Positions 42,917 through 50,732 are shown, counted from the stretch's first letter. The stretch: DNA of 50,732 nucleotides from an uncultured Prevotellaceae bacterium (GCA_900318795.1 ONLU01000012.1:1-50732); one strand, 5' to 3'. Program-made: numbers and translations. The notes: generated from the sequence alone by a model not told the origin.

Positions 42917-42952
42917 AAAATTTGGTTTTTAACTCGCTTAATCGTACCTTTG
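42917..42952 (+). promoter_or_regulatory. Second copy of the duplicated cysS promoter
   Basis: The same 36 bp again, with TTTG (42921-42924), a 20-bp spacer and TACCTTTG (42945-42952), 76 bp downstream of the first copy. Its -7 box lies 20 bp before the cysS ATG. The 40 bp between the copies contain a GAACTTT-like heptamer and a TCGAAA direct repeat. Confidence 0.9.
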
Positions 42953-42971
42953 CATCCAAAATTAAGAAAAT

Positions 42972-44462
42972 ATGGAATCAAAATTAGTTATTTACAATAC
43001 GTTGACGCGCCAGATGGAACGCTTCGAACCCTTGCATGCACCCAATGTGGGCATGTATGTTTGCGGACCTACCGTCTATGGCGACCCCCATCTGGGACAT
43101 GCACGTCCTGCCATTACCTTCGATTTGCTGTTCCGCTACCTGAAGCACTTAGGCTATAAGGTGCGCTACGTCCGTAACATCACCGACGTAGGTCATCTGG
43201 AACACGATGCTGACGAGGGTGAGGACAAGATAGCCAAGAAGGCTCGTCTGGAACAGTTGGAGCCGATGGAGATTGCCCAGTACTATACCAACCGCTACCA
43301 TCAGTATATGGATGCGCTGAACGTGCTGCGCCCTTCTATCGAACCTCATGCTACAGGTCATATTATCGAGCAGCAGCAACTGGTACAGCAGATTTTGGAC
43401 AATGGTTTTGCCTACGAATCGAATGGCTCCGTCTATTTCGATATCGAGGCCTACAACAAGAAGTTTAAGTACGGCATCCTGAGTGGTCGTTCGCTGGAGA
43501 ATATCAAGGACGAGAGTCGTGAACTGGCCGGTGTCGGCGAGAAGAAGAATCAGGCTGACTTTGCCCTGTGGAAGAAGGCACAGCCCGAGCATATCATGCG
43601 CTGGCCGTCACCTTGGAGTGATGGTTTCCCTGGCTGGCACTGCGAGTGTACTGCGATGGGTCGCAAGTATCTGGGTGAGGAGTTCGATATCCACGGAGGT
43701 GGCATGGACTTGGTGTTCCCCCACCACGAGTGTGAGATAGCCCAGGCCCAGGCCTCGATGGGTCATCCTGCCGTGAAGTACTGGATGCACAACAACATGC
43801 TGACCATCAACGGCAAGAAGATGGGTAAGTCGTACAACAACTTCATCACGCTGGAGCAGTTCTTTACCGGCAATCATCCGTTGCTGGAGAAGGCCTATTC
43901 ACCGATGACCATCCGCTTCTTTATCCTGTCGGCACACTATCGTGGCACGGTAGACTTCTCGAACGAGGCACTGGTGGCAGCTGAGCGCGGACTGGAGAAA
44001 CTGATGAATGCCATTGCTGATATGGACCGCATCCAGCCGGCTGACAAGTGTGATGCTGAGACGGAGAAAGTTGTCAAGTCATTACGCCAGCAGTGCTATG
44101 ACGCCATGAACGACGACTTGGCTACTCCACAGGTCATCAGCCATCTGTTTGAGGCTTGTACCGTCATCAACAAGCTGGTTGACCACAAGGCAACCATCTG
44201 TGCCGACTGTCTGAAAGAACTGAAAGACACCATGCACCTTTTCACCGAGGACATCCTGGGACTCAAGGCCGAGAAGAGCGGCACCAACGACGAGCGTGAA
44301 GCCGCCTTCGGCAAAGTCATGGACATGGTGCTGGAACTGCGTGCCAAAGCCAAGGCCGACAAAGACTGGGCTACGTCAGACAAGATTCGCGACGAGCTGG
44401 CTGCTGCCGGTTTCGAAGTCAAGGACACCAAGGACGGTGTCACTTGGAAACTGAACCGCTAA
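42972..44462 (+). CDS. cysS: Cysteinyl-tRNA synthetase
   Basis: 496 residues, class I aminoacyl-tRNA synthetase that charges tRNA-Cys. Motifs: zinc and HIGH region [21 protein letters not shown] (HLGH), [38 protein letters not shown] with zinc-binding Cys and His, [10 protein letters not shown] (KMSKS-type loop, KMGKS here), and a C-terminal anticodon-binding helix bundle. The length is normal. It is preceded by two identical promoters, and its last 4 bp overlap the convergent rhamnose mutarotase stop. Confidence 0.97.
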   Translation: MESKLVIYNTLTRQMERFEPLHAPNVGMYVCGPTVYGDPHLGHARPAITFDLLFRYLKHLGYKVRYVRNITDVGHLEHDADEGEDKIAKKARLEQLEPMEIAQYYTNRYHQYMDALNVLRPSIEPHATGHIIEQQQLVQQILDNGFAYESNGSVYFDIEAYNKKFKYGILSGRSLENIKDESRELAGVGEKKNQADFALWKKAQPEHIMRWPSPWSDGFPGWHCECTAMGRKYLGEEFDIHGGGMDLVFPHHECEIAQAQASMGHPAVKYWMHNNMLTINGKKMGKSYNNFITLEQFFTGNHPLLEKAYSPMTIRFFILSAHYRGTVDFSNEALVAAERGLEKLMNAIADMDRIQPADKCDAETEKVVKSLRQQCYDAMNDDLATPQVISHLFEACTVINKLVDHKATICADCLKELKDTMHLFTEDILGLKAEKSGTNDEREAAFGKVMDMVLELRAKAKADKDWATSDKIRDELAAAGFEVKDTKDGVTWKLNR

Positions 44463-44839
44463 TACAAATAGAACATTCGTTCCATCATGCGCCACTTCTC
44501 ATCGGAAGTGGCGTTTTCGTTACATTGCTGGAACTGAGCCACATACGTCTCCCACTCCTCTTGTCTTGGCAGGGTAGCCAGACGAGCCATCGCCGAGTCC
44601 CAGTCAAAGTCAAGCGGAGTCTCGACAATCATGAACAACCGTGTTCCGAGGATATAGATTTCCATTTCCAGAATACCCACCGAGCGGATGCCCTGCTTAA
44701 TCTCGTCCCAAAAGTGGTCACGGTCGTGAGCCTCCTTGTATTTCCTGATTAACTCCGCGTTGTCGCGCAAGTCCATGGTCTGGCAGTAGCGCTTCACAGG
44801 ACCATGGTACTCCTGAACCTTATAGCCTTCTGTCTTCAT
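44459..44839 (-). CDS. rhaM: L-rhamnose mutarotase
   Basis: 126 residues, RhaM/DUF718 family, which interconverts alpha- and beta-L-rhamnose. The conserved parts are [19 protein letters not shown] (corresponding to the His/Trp region of E. coli RhaM), [21 protein letters not shown], a Trp-rich stretch ([11 protein letters not shown]) and the C-terminal MERMFYLY. An N-terminal extension ([14 protein letters not shown]) is usual in Bacteroidales. The start codon overlaps the stop of the upstream C1-peptidase gene by 3 bp, so translation is probably coupled. It supports use of rhamnose released from rhamnogalacturonan, though no other rhamnose-catabolic gene is present here. Confidence 0.93.
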   Translation of the reverse strand: MKTEGYKVQEYHGPVKRYCQTMDLRDNAELIRKYKEAHDRDHFWDEIKQGIRSVGILEMEIYILGTRLFMIVETPLDFDWDSAMARLATLPRQEEWETYVAQFQQCNENATSDEKWRMMERMFYLY

Positions 44840-45621
44840 TGTTCGTATGCAGTTTTAGTCATATAAATGGCAATCATGTCCTTCCACATCTTACGGGCCG
44901 ACACATACACCAAGCCTCCGTATGGACGGTCTGTACCCCACGAGTTCTTCATCACATAGTAGGGTCTCTGAGCCTCATCCCGAGCCAGTCCGACCACCTC
45001 CATGGCGTGCCCGCGGCTCTCCCAGCAGACTGGATGGCGATGGCGCAGTGCCCAGTCTACATGTGCCTTCAGCGTGTCTAATGGAACATTCAACAAACGG
45101 TTGTGCTCCCAGTTGTCGGGCACCTGCACCTCCACCTTTTGATAATAAGGAGAGTCCGGCCAGCAGGTCAGCGACAGGTATTCATCAGGTTCACACACCG
45201 AATGGGCAAACTCCTGTGGTGTATAGCGGGCGCCCAGCATAAAGACCCATTGCGGAGTCGGCAAGTCGGGTGTTGCATCGTCGGGCATCACGTCATAGCC
45301 CACGATGCCATAACGCCCTATCATGTTGAGCAACGTCTGTCCCATGGCACGCTGTGGATGTTCCTTGTTAGGCGAGGGATAATCTGCCAGCATGCGCCCT
45401 ATGTAGACGGGCGACAGGTTTACCGAGTCGCCTCGCAGGATGTGTTCCGTCTCAATGGTAGCCAGCATGGCATAGGCCCAGCACAGTTCTGTCTTGCCCT
45501 GGTCCTTGACGGGTGTCATAGGTAACAGCACCTCATGGATAAACGTATGCTGGGGCCGCTTGCGACCACAGGCTACAAACAGCACCAACAATGCCAAGGG
45601 AAGCATCCATTTTGTCTTCAT
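44836..45621 (-). CDS. C1-family cysteine peptidase lipoprotein (PepC/bleomycin-hydrolase-like)
   Basis: About 261 residues from ATG 45621 (MKTKWMLPLALLVLFVAC), a lipoprotein with lipobox FVAC. Papain-type triad: VKDQGKTELCWAYAM (oxyanion Gln 41, nucleophile Cys 47), SRGHAMEVVG (His) and YVMKNSWGT (Asn). It is shorter than PepC, and the SPVYIGRMLADY segment after the Cys fits the C1B-like group. It would cleave peptides at the cell envelope. Its -7 box TACCTTTG (45627-45634 on the minus strand) ends 6 bp from the start codon, so the transcript is nearly leaderless. It is coupled to rhaM by a short overlap. The longer in-frame start at 45669 lies upstream of the promoter and is rejected. Confidence 0.88.
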   Translation of the reverse strand: MKTKWMLPLALLVLFVACGRKRPQHTFIHEVLLPMTPVKDQGKTELCWAYAMLATIETEHILRGDSVNLSPVYIGRMLADYPSPNKEHPQRAMGQTLLNMIGRYGIVGYDVMPDDATPDLPTPQWVFMLGARYTPQEFAHSVCEPDEYLSLTCWPDSPYYQKVEVQVPDNWEHNRLLNVPLDTLKAHVDWALRHRHPVCWESRGHAMEVVGLARDEAQRPYYVMKNSWGTDRPYGGLVYVSARKMWKDMIAIYMTKTAYEQ

Positions 45622-45626
45622 GTGCA

Positions 45627-45634
45627 CAAAGGTA
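45627..45634 (-). promoter_or_regulatory. -7 element of the C1 peptidase-rhaM unit
   Basis: TACCTTTG on the minus strand ends 6 bp before the ATG at 45621, leaving room for only a very short leader. No clear -33 TTTG at standard spacing was seen. Confidence 0.65.
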
Positions 45635-45759
45635 AGAAAAAAGATTGAACTATGATTGCAATGCCACACTTTTCTTTGGAAAAGAACTTTTTTTTCCGTA
45701 ACTCTACCATCAAGATGGTGAAGTTACTCCATCTCGGCAATAAAAACAAATGAATTTGT

Positions 45760-45790
45760 TTTGTATTGCTCTCGGTTTTCCGTAACTTTG
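45760..45790 (+). promoter_or_regulatory. Promoter of the M6 metalloprotease gene
   Basis: TTTG (45760-45763), a 19-bp spacer and TAACTTTG (45783-45790), 21 bp before the ATG. Upstream at 45706-45719 lies a short inverted repeat, ACCATC-AA-GATGGT. Confidence 0.82.
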
Positions 45791-45811
45791 TAGCCGAAAA
45801 AAGAGAACAAG

Positions 45812-47647
45812 ATGAAAAAACTGATTACACTGATAGCAATAGGTATGGTAGCCATCCTTGTCAAGGCTGCTCCTGCGTTGCGTATGCCCATGACCGTCAC
45901 ACAACCTGACGGTACCACACTTACCGTTGAACAGTTTGGCGACGAGCACCACCACTGGACAGCCACCACTGACGGTACGATGGTCATCAACACCGGTCAC
46001 GGCTATTATGTAGCCCTCATCAATGACCAAGGAGAGCTGGAAGCCACCGACATGCTGGCACATGAAGCCCACCAGCGCAACAGTCGGGAACAAGAACTCA
46101 TCGCCAGCCAGACTTCCCACCGTGAGCTGTTCCATGAAAAAGGACAACAGGCACTCCGTCGGGCTATGAATATAGGCTCCACCCTTCGTTACCTGCCCCA
46201 CCAGGGGAATGTCCGCATCCTGTGCATCCTGGCTCAGTATCAGGACGTCCAGTTTACAGTCAACAATCCCAAAACAGCCTTTGAGCAATTGATGAATGGT
46301 GACACACAGGAAGACCTGGGCAACCAGAACCAATACAACGTAGCCAGTGTCCGCCAGTACTTCAAGGCAAGCAGCCACGACCAGTTCTCTCCCCAGTTTG
46401 ACGTAGTAGGTCCCGTCACACTGCCTAAGAACATGAAGGACTATGGCGGAACCAAAAGCGATGGCAGTGACGATCAGTTTAAAAACTTCTGTAGCGACGC
46501 TATGGCGAAGGTCAAAGAAGAAAACCTGGTCACCGACTGGAGCATCTACGACAATAACGGCGACAAGTATGTTGAGTTGGTATGCATCATCTTTGCCGGC
46601 TATGGTCAGAACCAGGGAGGTGACAACAGCACGCTATGGGCTAAGGCATCCAACCCAAACATCAAAATAAACGATGAGTACAAGGCCGCCTTCTTCAACT
46701 GCAGCAGCGAACTGTTCAATCCTAATGGTAACTATTCCACTTACATTAACGGCACAGGTGTCTTCATCCACGAGATGTCACACTGCATGGGACTGCCCGA
46801 CCTCTATGCCACCACGTCTTCCGGCTACGTCAACAACCAGGGCATGGAGTCGTGGGACATCATGGACTACGGACTGTACGGCTACAACGGCTTTGCCCCC
46901 AGCCTCTATACGGCCTGGGAACAGGAGGTCATGGGATGGACGACTATTGAGCCCATCACCGGCAACGGACTTTTGAGCAACATCACTCCGCTGGAGGAAG
47001 GCGGCAAGAGCTACAAGATTGCCAATCCCGACAACGACCGCGAATACATCGTGCTGGAGAACATCCAGCAACGTGGCCTCAACCAGTATGCCCGCGGACA
47101 CGGCCTGCTGGTCTACCATGTTGCCTATCCCTACACTACCGTCAACATGGTCGATCACCCCAACAACACCCCTGGCAAACCTGCCGTAGCCGTGGTTCCT
47201 GCTGGCGGTACGCTCATCAATAAGAGCCTGCAAAAGACCAACAACAAGCCCAACAATCCCTACACCGCAGCTGAATGGAAAGCCAGCATGGAAGCCTCCA
47301 CCTTCCCGGGCGCCAACAATGTCACTACGCTCAACGACGGCATGGGTCTGCCCAACTACTATTTCTACGGTGGCTCTGCCTCGGCTCCCAGCCTTGCAAA
47401 CAGAGCTGCTGTCAGCACCAAGTCCGTTGGCTTCTCGCTGAACAATATCACTGAAAGCGAGAGCGGAATCAGTTTCCTGGTAGATACTCCGACAGGAATT
47501 GAGGAGATTGAGCTATCGGGAGACGGAACGATGGAGCGACAGAGCAATGGTGAGACGGAGCCCGTCTTCAACCTTGCCGGTCAGCGGGTCACCCATCCAA
47601 CCAAAGGTCTCTACATCCGCAACGGACGAAAATACCTGCTCAAATAA
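45812..47647 (+). CDS. Secreted M6-family metalloprotease with C-terminal sorting-type tail
   Basis: 611 residues with a signal peptide (MKKLITLIAIGMVAILVKA). A propeptide-like region ('RMPMTVTQPDGTTLTVEQFGDEHHHW', common in Bacteroidales M6 proteins) precedes the catalytic domain. That domain has the zinc motif HEMSHCMGLPDLY (HExxH, His 320, Glu 321, His 324, with Asp as likely third ligand) and the downstream SWDIMDYGLY Met-turn region. The last about 45 residues, PTGIEEIEL...PVFNLAGQRVTHPTKGLYIRNGRKYLLK, match the tail seen in three other secreted proteins here. It probably degrades extracellular protein. It is a single gene with its own promoter, ending at a hairpin shared with the convergent pectate lyase. 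Confidence 0.93.
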   Translation: MKKLITLIAIGMVAILVKAAPALRMPMTVTQPDGTTLTVEQFGDEHHHWTATTDGTMVINTGHGYYVALINDQGELEATDMLAHEAHQRNSREQELIASQTSHRELFHEKGQQALRRAMNIGSTLRYLPHQGNVRILCILAQYQDVQFTVNNPKTAFEQLMNGDTQEDLGNQNQYNVASVRQYFKASSHDQFSPQFDVVGPVTLPKNMKDYGGTKSDGSDDQFKNFCSDAMAKVKEENLVTDWSIYDNNGDKYVELVCIIFAGYGQNQGGDNSTLWAKASNPNIKINDEYKAAFFNCSSELFNPNGNYSTYINGTGVFIHEMSHCMGLPDLYATTSSGYVNNQGMESWDIMDYGLYGYNGFAPSLYTAWEQEVMGWTTIEPITGNGLLSNITPLEEGGKSYKIANPDNDREYIVLENIQQRGLNQYARGHGLLVYHVAYPYTTVNMVDHPNNTPGKPAVAVVPAGGTLINKSLQKTNNKPNNPYTAAEWKASMEASTFPGANNVTTLNDGMGLPNYYFYGGSASAPSLANRAAVSTKSVGFSLNNITESESGISFLVDTPTGIEEIELSGDGTMERQSNGETEPVFNLAGQRVTHPTKGLYIRNGRKYLLK

Positions 47648-47682
47648 ACAAGGTACTCTCTCCCCCATCTTAAACTAATAAA

Positions 47683-47709
47683 GCGGGCTGAACATCGCGT
47701 TCAGCCCGC
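47683..47709. terminator. Bidirectional terminator between the M6 protease and pectate lyase genes
   Basis: A perfect 11-bp stem GCGGGCTGAAC (47683-47693) and GTTCAGCCCGC (47699-47709) with loop ATCGC. It is flanked by TATTTGTTT on the plus strand and TTTATTAGTTT on the minus strand. Confidence 0.88.
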
Positions 47710-47746
47710 CTCCTATTTGTTTAGTAGTTAGTTTGTGTAGTGTATA

Positions 47747-50029
47747 TCATTCTATGGGTTCAAGTATGATGACCATTACAAGACCTTCAGCAGAGCCTTT
47801 CGTAATCACATACTGGGTATCTTTGGTTATAGCAATGGGTTGCAACTGGTAATACTTACCCTCAGCATTCTCCGTACCACTGACCGTAGTAAGAACATTA
47901 TTGATTTTCACATCACGACCATTCTTGGCAGTACCCATTACAATTGTCATATTGTAGTTCTTGGCAGGAGTGAACGTAATAGAGCCCTTGCTGTCAAGCT
48001 TGACACCCTTCTTTAATGAAGTGCCGTTATAGGTTATATTGCCATCACCATAGCTGCCACCAACACTGAACATTGGACTTGAAGGAGAAGCATTAAAGGT
48101 TGCAGTGATGATTCCCTCAGGAGCAGGAGTCGTTCCACCTTGCTCGTTGCCACCCTGGTTACCGCTTTCGGCATTGTCGTCCCCGAAAATGCCCACCAGC
48201 GAGGTGTTATAGTCCTTCAGACTGTTTGATAGGGTTGTAATCACTTCAGCGTTTTTGTCTTCTGTACTATTATTGAATGTCCACTGGAAGTCACCATGCT
48301 CACAACGTCCGGCACCATAGAAACCAGTGACGATGGCCGGAACGTCAGCAGCGGCATGGGGTGTGTAGCTGTAGAAGTCGCTGGCCGTATCGAAGTTGTT
48401 GTAGTTGGTACCACCCTGCAGTGTAACGACCTCGGCAGGCACCTGATCATTGCGGTTAGTAACGACGTATGCATCGAAGTGCTTGCTGTAGAGCGCATCG
48501 CCTGCTACGTAGGGTTCGAAACTGTTCTGACCTGTCATATAGTTGTCGAAAGCCTTGATAATGCCTCCGTCTTCATTCGAGAATGTTCCCTTGGTAGCCT
48601 CTGATGAGCCTACGCCATTGTGGACGTCTGAGCCCTGTCGAGAGATGAGCATGGGATACTTACAATTGCGGAAGTAGTTTTTCTCGACGAAGATGCACGA
48701 GCCGGTGGTAGAGCCTACGCCATACTTCGAGTTGCCGTCGTAGTAGTTGTTGTAAACATGCAGATGCTTGGACATGCGTACACGGGGATGACGTGAGTCA
48801 GAGTGGTCGTACCAATTGTGGCGATAGGTCACGTAGTCTACCTCGTCGCCGTTTGAGTTGAGGTTGCACTTGCCGGCATCCCAGAAGTGGTTATCGCTGA
48901 CGGTGCAGTAGAACGTGCCTTTCACATCGAACGAACCGTCACCCTTCGACTTGTCGCCACCCTTGTTTTGTCCGTAGAAGATGTCAAGATGATGTCCCCA
49001 TAGGTGCTCATTGTTGGTGTCAAAACTGATACCATCCTCAGGATGCATCATGACGGCAAAGTTGCGCAACTCTACATATTGGCAGTTGCGACAGAGCACG
49101 CCTAAACCATGCAGTGTAGCATCGCTGCCAATACCCTCGATGGTCAGGTTCATATGCTGACCCTTACCTTTCACCTGCAGACCGATAGCAGAACTTCCCA
49201 GATAGTCGAGGTCGCTTGCCTTCAACTGTCCGATAATACGGACGGCCAAAGGTCGTGTCTCCAGACCTTTCTCGTATGCTTGGATAATATCCTGGATACC
49301 AGTGCGCGTCTCCTCGCCCTTGCCGGCATTCATGCTCAGCTGAACGGTCTTGGCATTGTTCTTGGTCACATAGATGACACGGGCGCCCGTTTTCAGCGTT
49401 CCGTCGTTGTTATAGGCACCGATACCCTCAGTTGCGTTGTAGTGTGCAAAGCCGTCGCGGTTGTAGTTCTTCACCTCCAAGGCTCCGGTTTCGGAGGCCG
49501 TGGCGGGCACTTCCTGTCCGCTGCCATTGACTGCCACAACCTTCAACTGGTAGGAACCGGCTTTCAGTCCTACCACATCGGCACGTCCGTAGGTTCCATA
49601 GTTGCGCACCAGTTGATGGTCTATCTTTGTATAGTCGCTATAGGGTCCGCCTTTCACGTAGACATGATAGCCTTTGGCTCCATCCAGTTTCCCGAACTTC
49701 ACATAGGCCGACTCCAGCCAGCCTTTGGCCTCTGTCACCTGGATGGTTCCCTTGACGACCTTGTTGAAGCTGACGCCCTGCACCTGGCTTTTGAACGTAT
49801 AGCTGCCTGCCGTATGGTTGACGGTGACATCAGCACCACCGTTGGCAAAGTCAATGCTGGTGACACTCTCCGTATCGTAGTACTTCTGCGAGCCGTCCTT
49901 CATGGTCAGCACAGCCTGGTTCTTTGACGTGTTGGCAGCTGTCGAATAGTCTGAGCCCTGAGCCTGAACGTGCTGTCCCACACCCATCATCAGCGCCATC
50001 AGCGTATATACAGATATCAGTCTTTTCAT
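47747..50029 (-). CDS. Pectate lyase (PL1) with N-terminal accessory domains
   Basis: 760 residues with a signal peptide (ends HVQAQ, about residue 24). Residues about 35-95 form the same beta-module as the small neighbour ('MKDGSQKYYDTESVTSIDF...VQGVSFNK'). Residues about 95-190 look like a fibronectin-III-type module. The PL1 parallel beta-helix follows (about 200-610), with LTIEGIGSDATLHGLGVLC, AVMMHPEDGISFDTNNEHLWGHHLDIFYG (calcium-binding Asp region), FYCTVSDNHFWD and the catalytic Arg in HSDSRHPRVRMSKHLHVYNNYYDG. A final beta domain (about 650-760) follows a Gly/Asn/Gln linker. The enzyme cleaves de-esterified homogalacturonan by beta-elimination and so complements the CE8/CE12 esterases 38 kb away. 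It does not end in the sorting tail. It lies 9 bp after the small secreted protein gene. Confidence 0.93.
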   Translation of the reverse strand: MKRLISVYTLMALMMGVGQHVQAQGSDYSTAANTSKNQAVLTMKDGSQKYYDTESVTSIDFANGGADVTVNHTAGSYTFKSQVQGVSFNKVVKGTIQVTEAKGWLESAYVKFGKLDGAKGYHVYVKGGPYSDYTKIDHQLVRNYGTYGRADVVGLKAGSYQLKVVAVNGSGQEVPATASETGALEVKNYNRDGFAHYNATEGIGAYNNDGTLKTGARVIYVTKNNAKTVQLSMNAGKGEETRTGIQDIIQAYEKGLETRPLAVRIIGQLKASDLDYLGSSAIGLQVKGKGQHMNLTIEGIGSDATLHGLGVLCRNCQYVELRNFAVMMHPEDGISFDTNNEHLWGHHLDIFYGQNKGGDKSKGDGSFDVKGTFYCTVSDNHFWDAGKCNLNSNGDEVDYVTYRHNWYDHSDSRHPRVRMSKHLHVYNNYYDGNSKYGVGSTTGSCIFVEKNYFRNCKYPMLISRQGSDVHNGVGSSEATKGTFSNEDGGIIKAFDNYMTGQNSFEPYVAGDALYSKHFDAYVVTNRNDQVPAEVVTLQGGTNYNNFDTASDFYSYTPHAAADVPAIVTGFYGAGRCEHGDFQWTFNNSTEDKNAEVITTLSNSLKDYNTSLVGIFGDDNAESGNQGGNEQGGTTPAPEGIITATFNASPSSPMFSVGGSYGDGNITYNGTSLKKGVKLDSKGSITFTPAKNYNMTIVMGTAKNGRDVKINNVLTTVSGTENAEGKYYQLQPIAITKDTQYVITKGSAEGLVMVIILEPIE

Positions 50030-50038
50030 CTTTTACCT

Positions 50039-50383
50039 TTATTTCACAATGACCTTTTTGCCGTTAATGATATACACTCCTTTAGCCAGACGGGCAGCGC
50101 TGTTGCCTACCTGCTGACCGTTCAGATTGTAGACGGCCTTGCCCTCAAGCCCCTCCTTCTCCAAGAGGACTACACGCTCTTCTATTCCCGTTGCACTCGA
50201 GAAGTCCAGCACCACCGTAGCCATATCTGCTGTGGTAGTCGCCGTTCCATTATTATAGGTGATTACCACATTGTCTCCCTCGAAGGTAATCTTCGACACC
50301 TTCGACACATCAATCTTCTGCACGTCGTCAGCCATTGCAGCCACCGACAGACAAAACATTCCTAACAAGAATAGTTTCTTCAT
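50039..50383 (-). CDS. Small secreted protein: one beta-module plus C-terminal sorting-type tail
   Basis: 114 residues with a signal peptide (MKKLFLLGMFCLSVAAMA). The mature part has a 45-residue module (KVSKITFEGDNVVITYNNGTATTTADMATVVLDF), similar in pattern to the N-terminus of the downstream pectate lyase, and then ATGIEE...AVYNLNGQQVGNSAARLAKGVYIINGKKVIVK, a textbook example of the tail shared by four secreted proteins in this window. There is no catalytic motif. It is the first gene of the unit with the lyase, so it may help the lyase at the surface, but its role is unknown. Confidence 0.85.
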   Translation of the reverse strand: MKKLFLLGMFCLSVAAMADDVQKIDVSKVSKITFEGDNVVITYNNGTATTTADMATVVLDFSSATGIEERVVLLEKEGLEGKAVYNLNGQQVGNSAARLAKGVYIINGKKVIVK

Positions 50384-50423
50384 ATTCTAAGCTAAATGAA
50401 AATGCGTTTTAGTTCTACGGCTG

Positions 50424-50470
50424 CAAAGATACGACAAAATATAGAGAAACAAGCCCATTTCGGCCCATTT
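50424..50470 (-). promoter_or_regulatory. Promoter region of the small protein-pectate lyase unit
   Basis: TATCTTTG on the minus strand at 50424-50431, with CTTG at 50450-50453 (18-bp spacer). Just upstream, GCCCATTT occurs twice, at 50453 and 50463, ten bp apart. This pairing on one face of the helix may mark an activator site. Confidence 0.6.
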
Positions 50471-50475
50471 TCATC

Positions 50476-50489
50476 CGCAAACGTTTACA
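50476..50489. promoter_or_regulatory. LacI-type operator upstream of the pectate lyase unit
   Basis: CGCAAACGTTTACA has the same AAACGTTT core as the sus-region palindrome, with two changed flanking positions. It lies 45 bp upstream of the -7 box, similar to the susC arrangement (55 bp). Confidence 0.55.
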
Positions 50490-50578
50490 ATTGACAGGAG
50501 TGTTTGCACCAAGATATGTAGTTGTCTCTGCATAAAAAAGCAGGTGCAAGCCTGTTTCTGCACTTGGCGACAGAAAAG

Positions 50579-50609
50579 AGAGGCATCCCCACCGGGTGCC
50601 TCCCTTTCT
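50579..50609 (-). terminator. Probable terminator of the smalltalk gene
   Basis: On the minus strand a hairpin with GAGGCA/TGCCTC arms (about 50582-50606 on the plus strand) and a GC-rich loop lies about 20 bp after the smalltalk stop, followed by TCTCTTTTCTG. Between it and 50490 the sequence holds only a weaker GC hairpin with a T6 run and no gene. Confidence 0.6.
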
Positions 50610-50623
50610 TTCTCCGTCGGGAC

Positions 50624-50732
50624 CTACAGCATTGCTATTGGTCCGTAGCCCATGCACGATGTCACGCCCAGCGTGGTACCAATCGCCGTCAGAATCGAAA
50701 CCAGAATCTGAATCAGCGTCTTCCATGTCTCC
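50624..50732 (-). CDS. Smalltalk-type small membrane protein (partial, 5' end outside window)
   Basis: The minus-strand frame entering from the right edge reads ETWKTLIQILVSILTA, then IGTTLGVTSCMGYGPIAML and a TAG stop at 50624-50626. The pattern of ETWK, a hydrophobic helix and an LGVTSCM ending matches the 'smalltalk protein' family, Bacteroidales peptides of about 30-35 residues usually found between an HU-like DNA-binding protein and a cell-wall amidase. Here a terminator and the pectate lyase promoter region follow instead of an amidase. A different open frame over the same region is a shadow. Confidence 0.7.
   Translation of the reverse strand, partial: ETWKTLIQILVSILTAIGTTLGVTSCMGYGPIAML

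Noticed and set aside
50415-50726. Minus-strand frame of 103 residues at the right edge
   Set aside because: It overlaps the smalltalk frame, a terminator hairpin and the lyase promoter, and its composition (Asp/Ser-rich then random) looks like a shadow.

Overview
The window looks like chromosomal DNA of a Prevotella-type member of the Bacteroidales. The evidence is a SusC/SusD/SusE/SusF lipoprotein system, many genes preceded by the Bacteroidetes promoter elements TTTG (-33) and TAnnTTTG (-7) rather than Shine-Dalgarno sequences, several secreted proteins ending in a short TGI...YNLxGQxV...KGxYIxNGxK tail like type IX secretion sorting domains, a truncated 'smalltalk' gene, and SusR-like or HTCS-like regulators. 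No rRNA, tRNA, CRISPR array, insertion sequence or prophage was recognised.

Layout. 1-600: the tail of an unidentified small gene, then an M15 peptidase. 0.6-3.4 kb: a membrane-spanning sensor/AraC-type regulator divergent from a tRNA-dihydrouridine synthase. 3.4-13 kb (all minus): a pectin/hemicellulose de-esterification cluster, in transcription order CE2-like esterase, membrane-spanning propeller/AraC regulator, CE12 rhamnogalacturonan acetylesterase and a very large CE8 pectin methylesterase. 13-18 kb: housekeeping genes (ruvB, coaD, ybeY, LOG-family protein, DEAD-box helicase) and a small lipoprotein. 18-23 kb (minus): an SpmA/SpmB-type membrane protein, a flippase and an S46 dipeptidyl-peptidase. 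23-26.7 kb: two divergent LruC-like surface lipoproteins. 27-42.2 kb: a starch/maltodextrin utilisation locus, susC-susD-susE-susF on the minus strand, divergent from a LacI regulator, an MFS sugar transporter, a GH77 4-alpha-glucanotransferase, a GH97 alpha-glucosidase and a Bcp peroxiredoxin. 42.3-45.7 kb: an Lrp/AsnC regulator, cysS behind a perfectly duplicated promoter, an L-rhamnose mutarotase and a C1-type peptidase. 45.8-50.7 kb: an M6 metalloprotease, a PL1 pectate lyase, a small secreted protein and the end of a smalltalk gene.

How the parts work together. PL1, CE8, CE12 and CE2 can together strip methyl and acetyl esters from pectin and cleave the backbone, and the rhamnose mutarotase fits use of rhamnogalacturonan sugars. 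The sus-type locus binds and imports starch fragments (SusC-F), trims them in the periplasm (GH97) and processes the imported maltodextrins (MFS, GH77). A surface GH13 amylase (SusG) is not present in this window.

Most interesting signals. (1) Both membrane regulators have a sensor domain, one membrane segment and an AraC-type DNA-binding domain, but no histidine kinase or receiver. (2) The pectin regulator gene carries six tandem 7-bp units between the membrane segment and the DNA-binding domain. A change of one unit would cut off the DNA-binding domain, so it could be phase-variable. The CE8 gene in the same cluster has a different 7-bp tract placed so that a change would remove its sorting tail. 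(3) A four-site, two-arm operator array lies directly upstream of the CE12 promoter. (4) LacI-type operators occur at the sus divergent promoter, before GH77 and before the pectate lyase. (5) cysS has an exact 36-bp duplicated promoter. (6) Four 21-bp palindromic units lie beyond the susF terminator. All of these rest on reading the sequence by eye; no searches were run.
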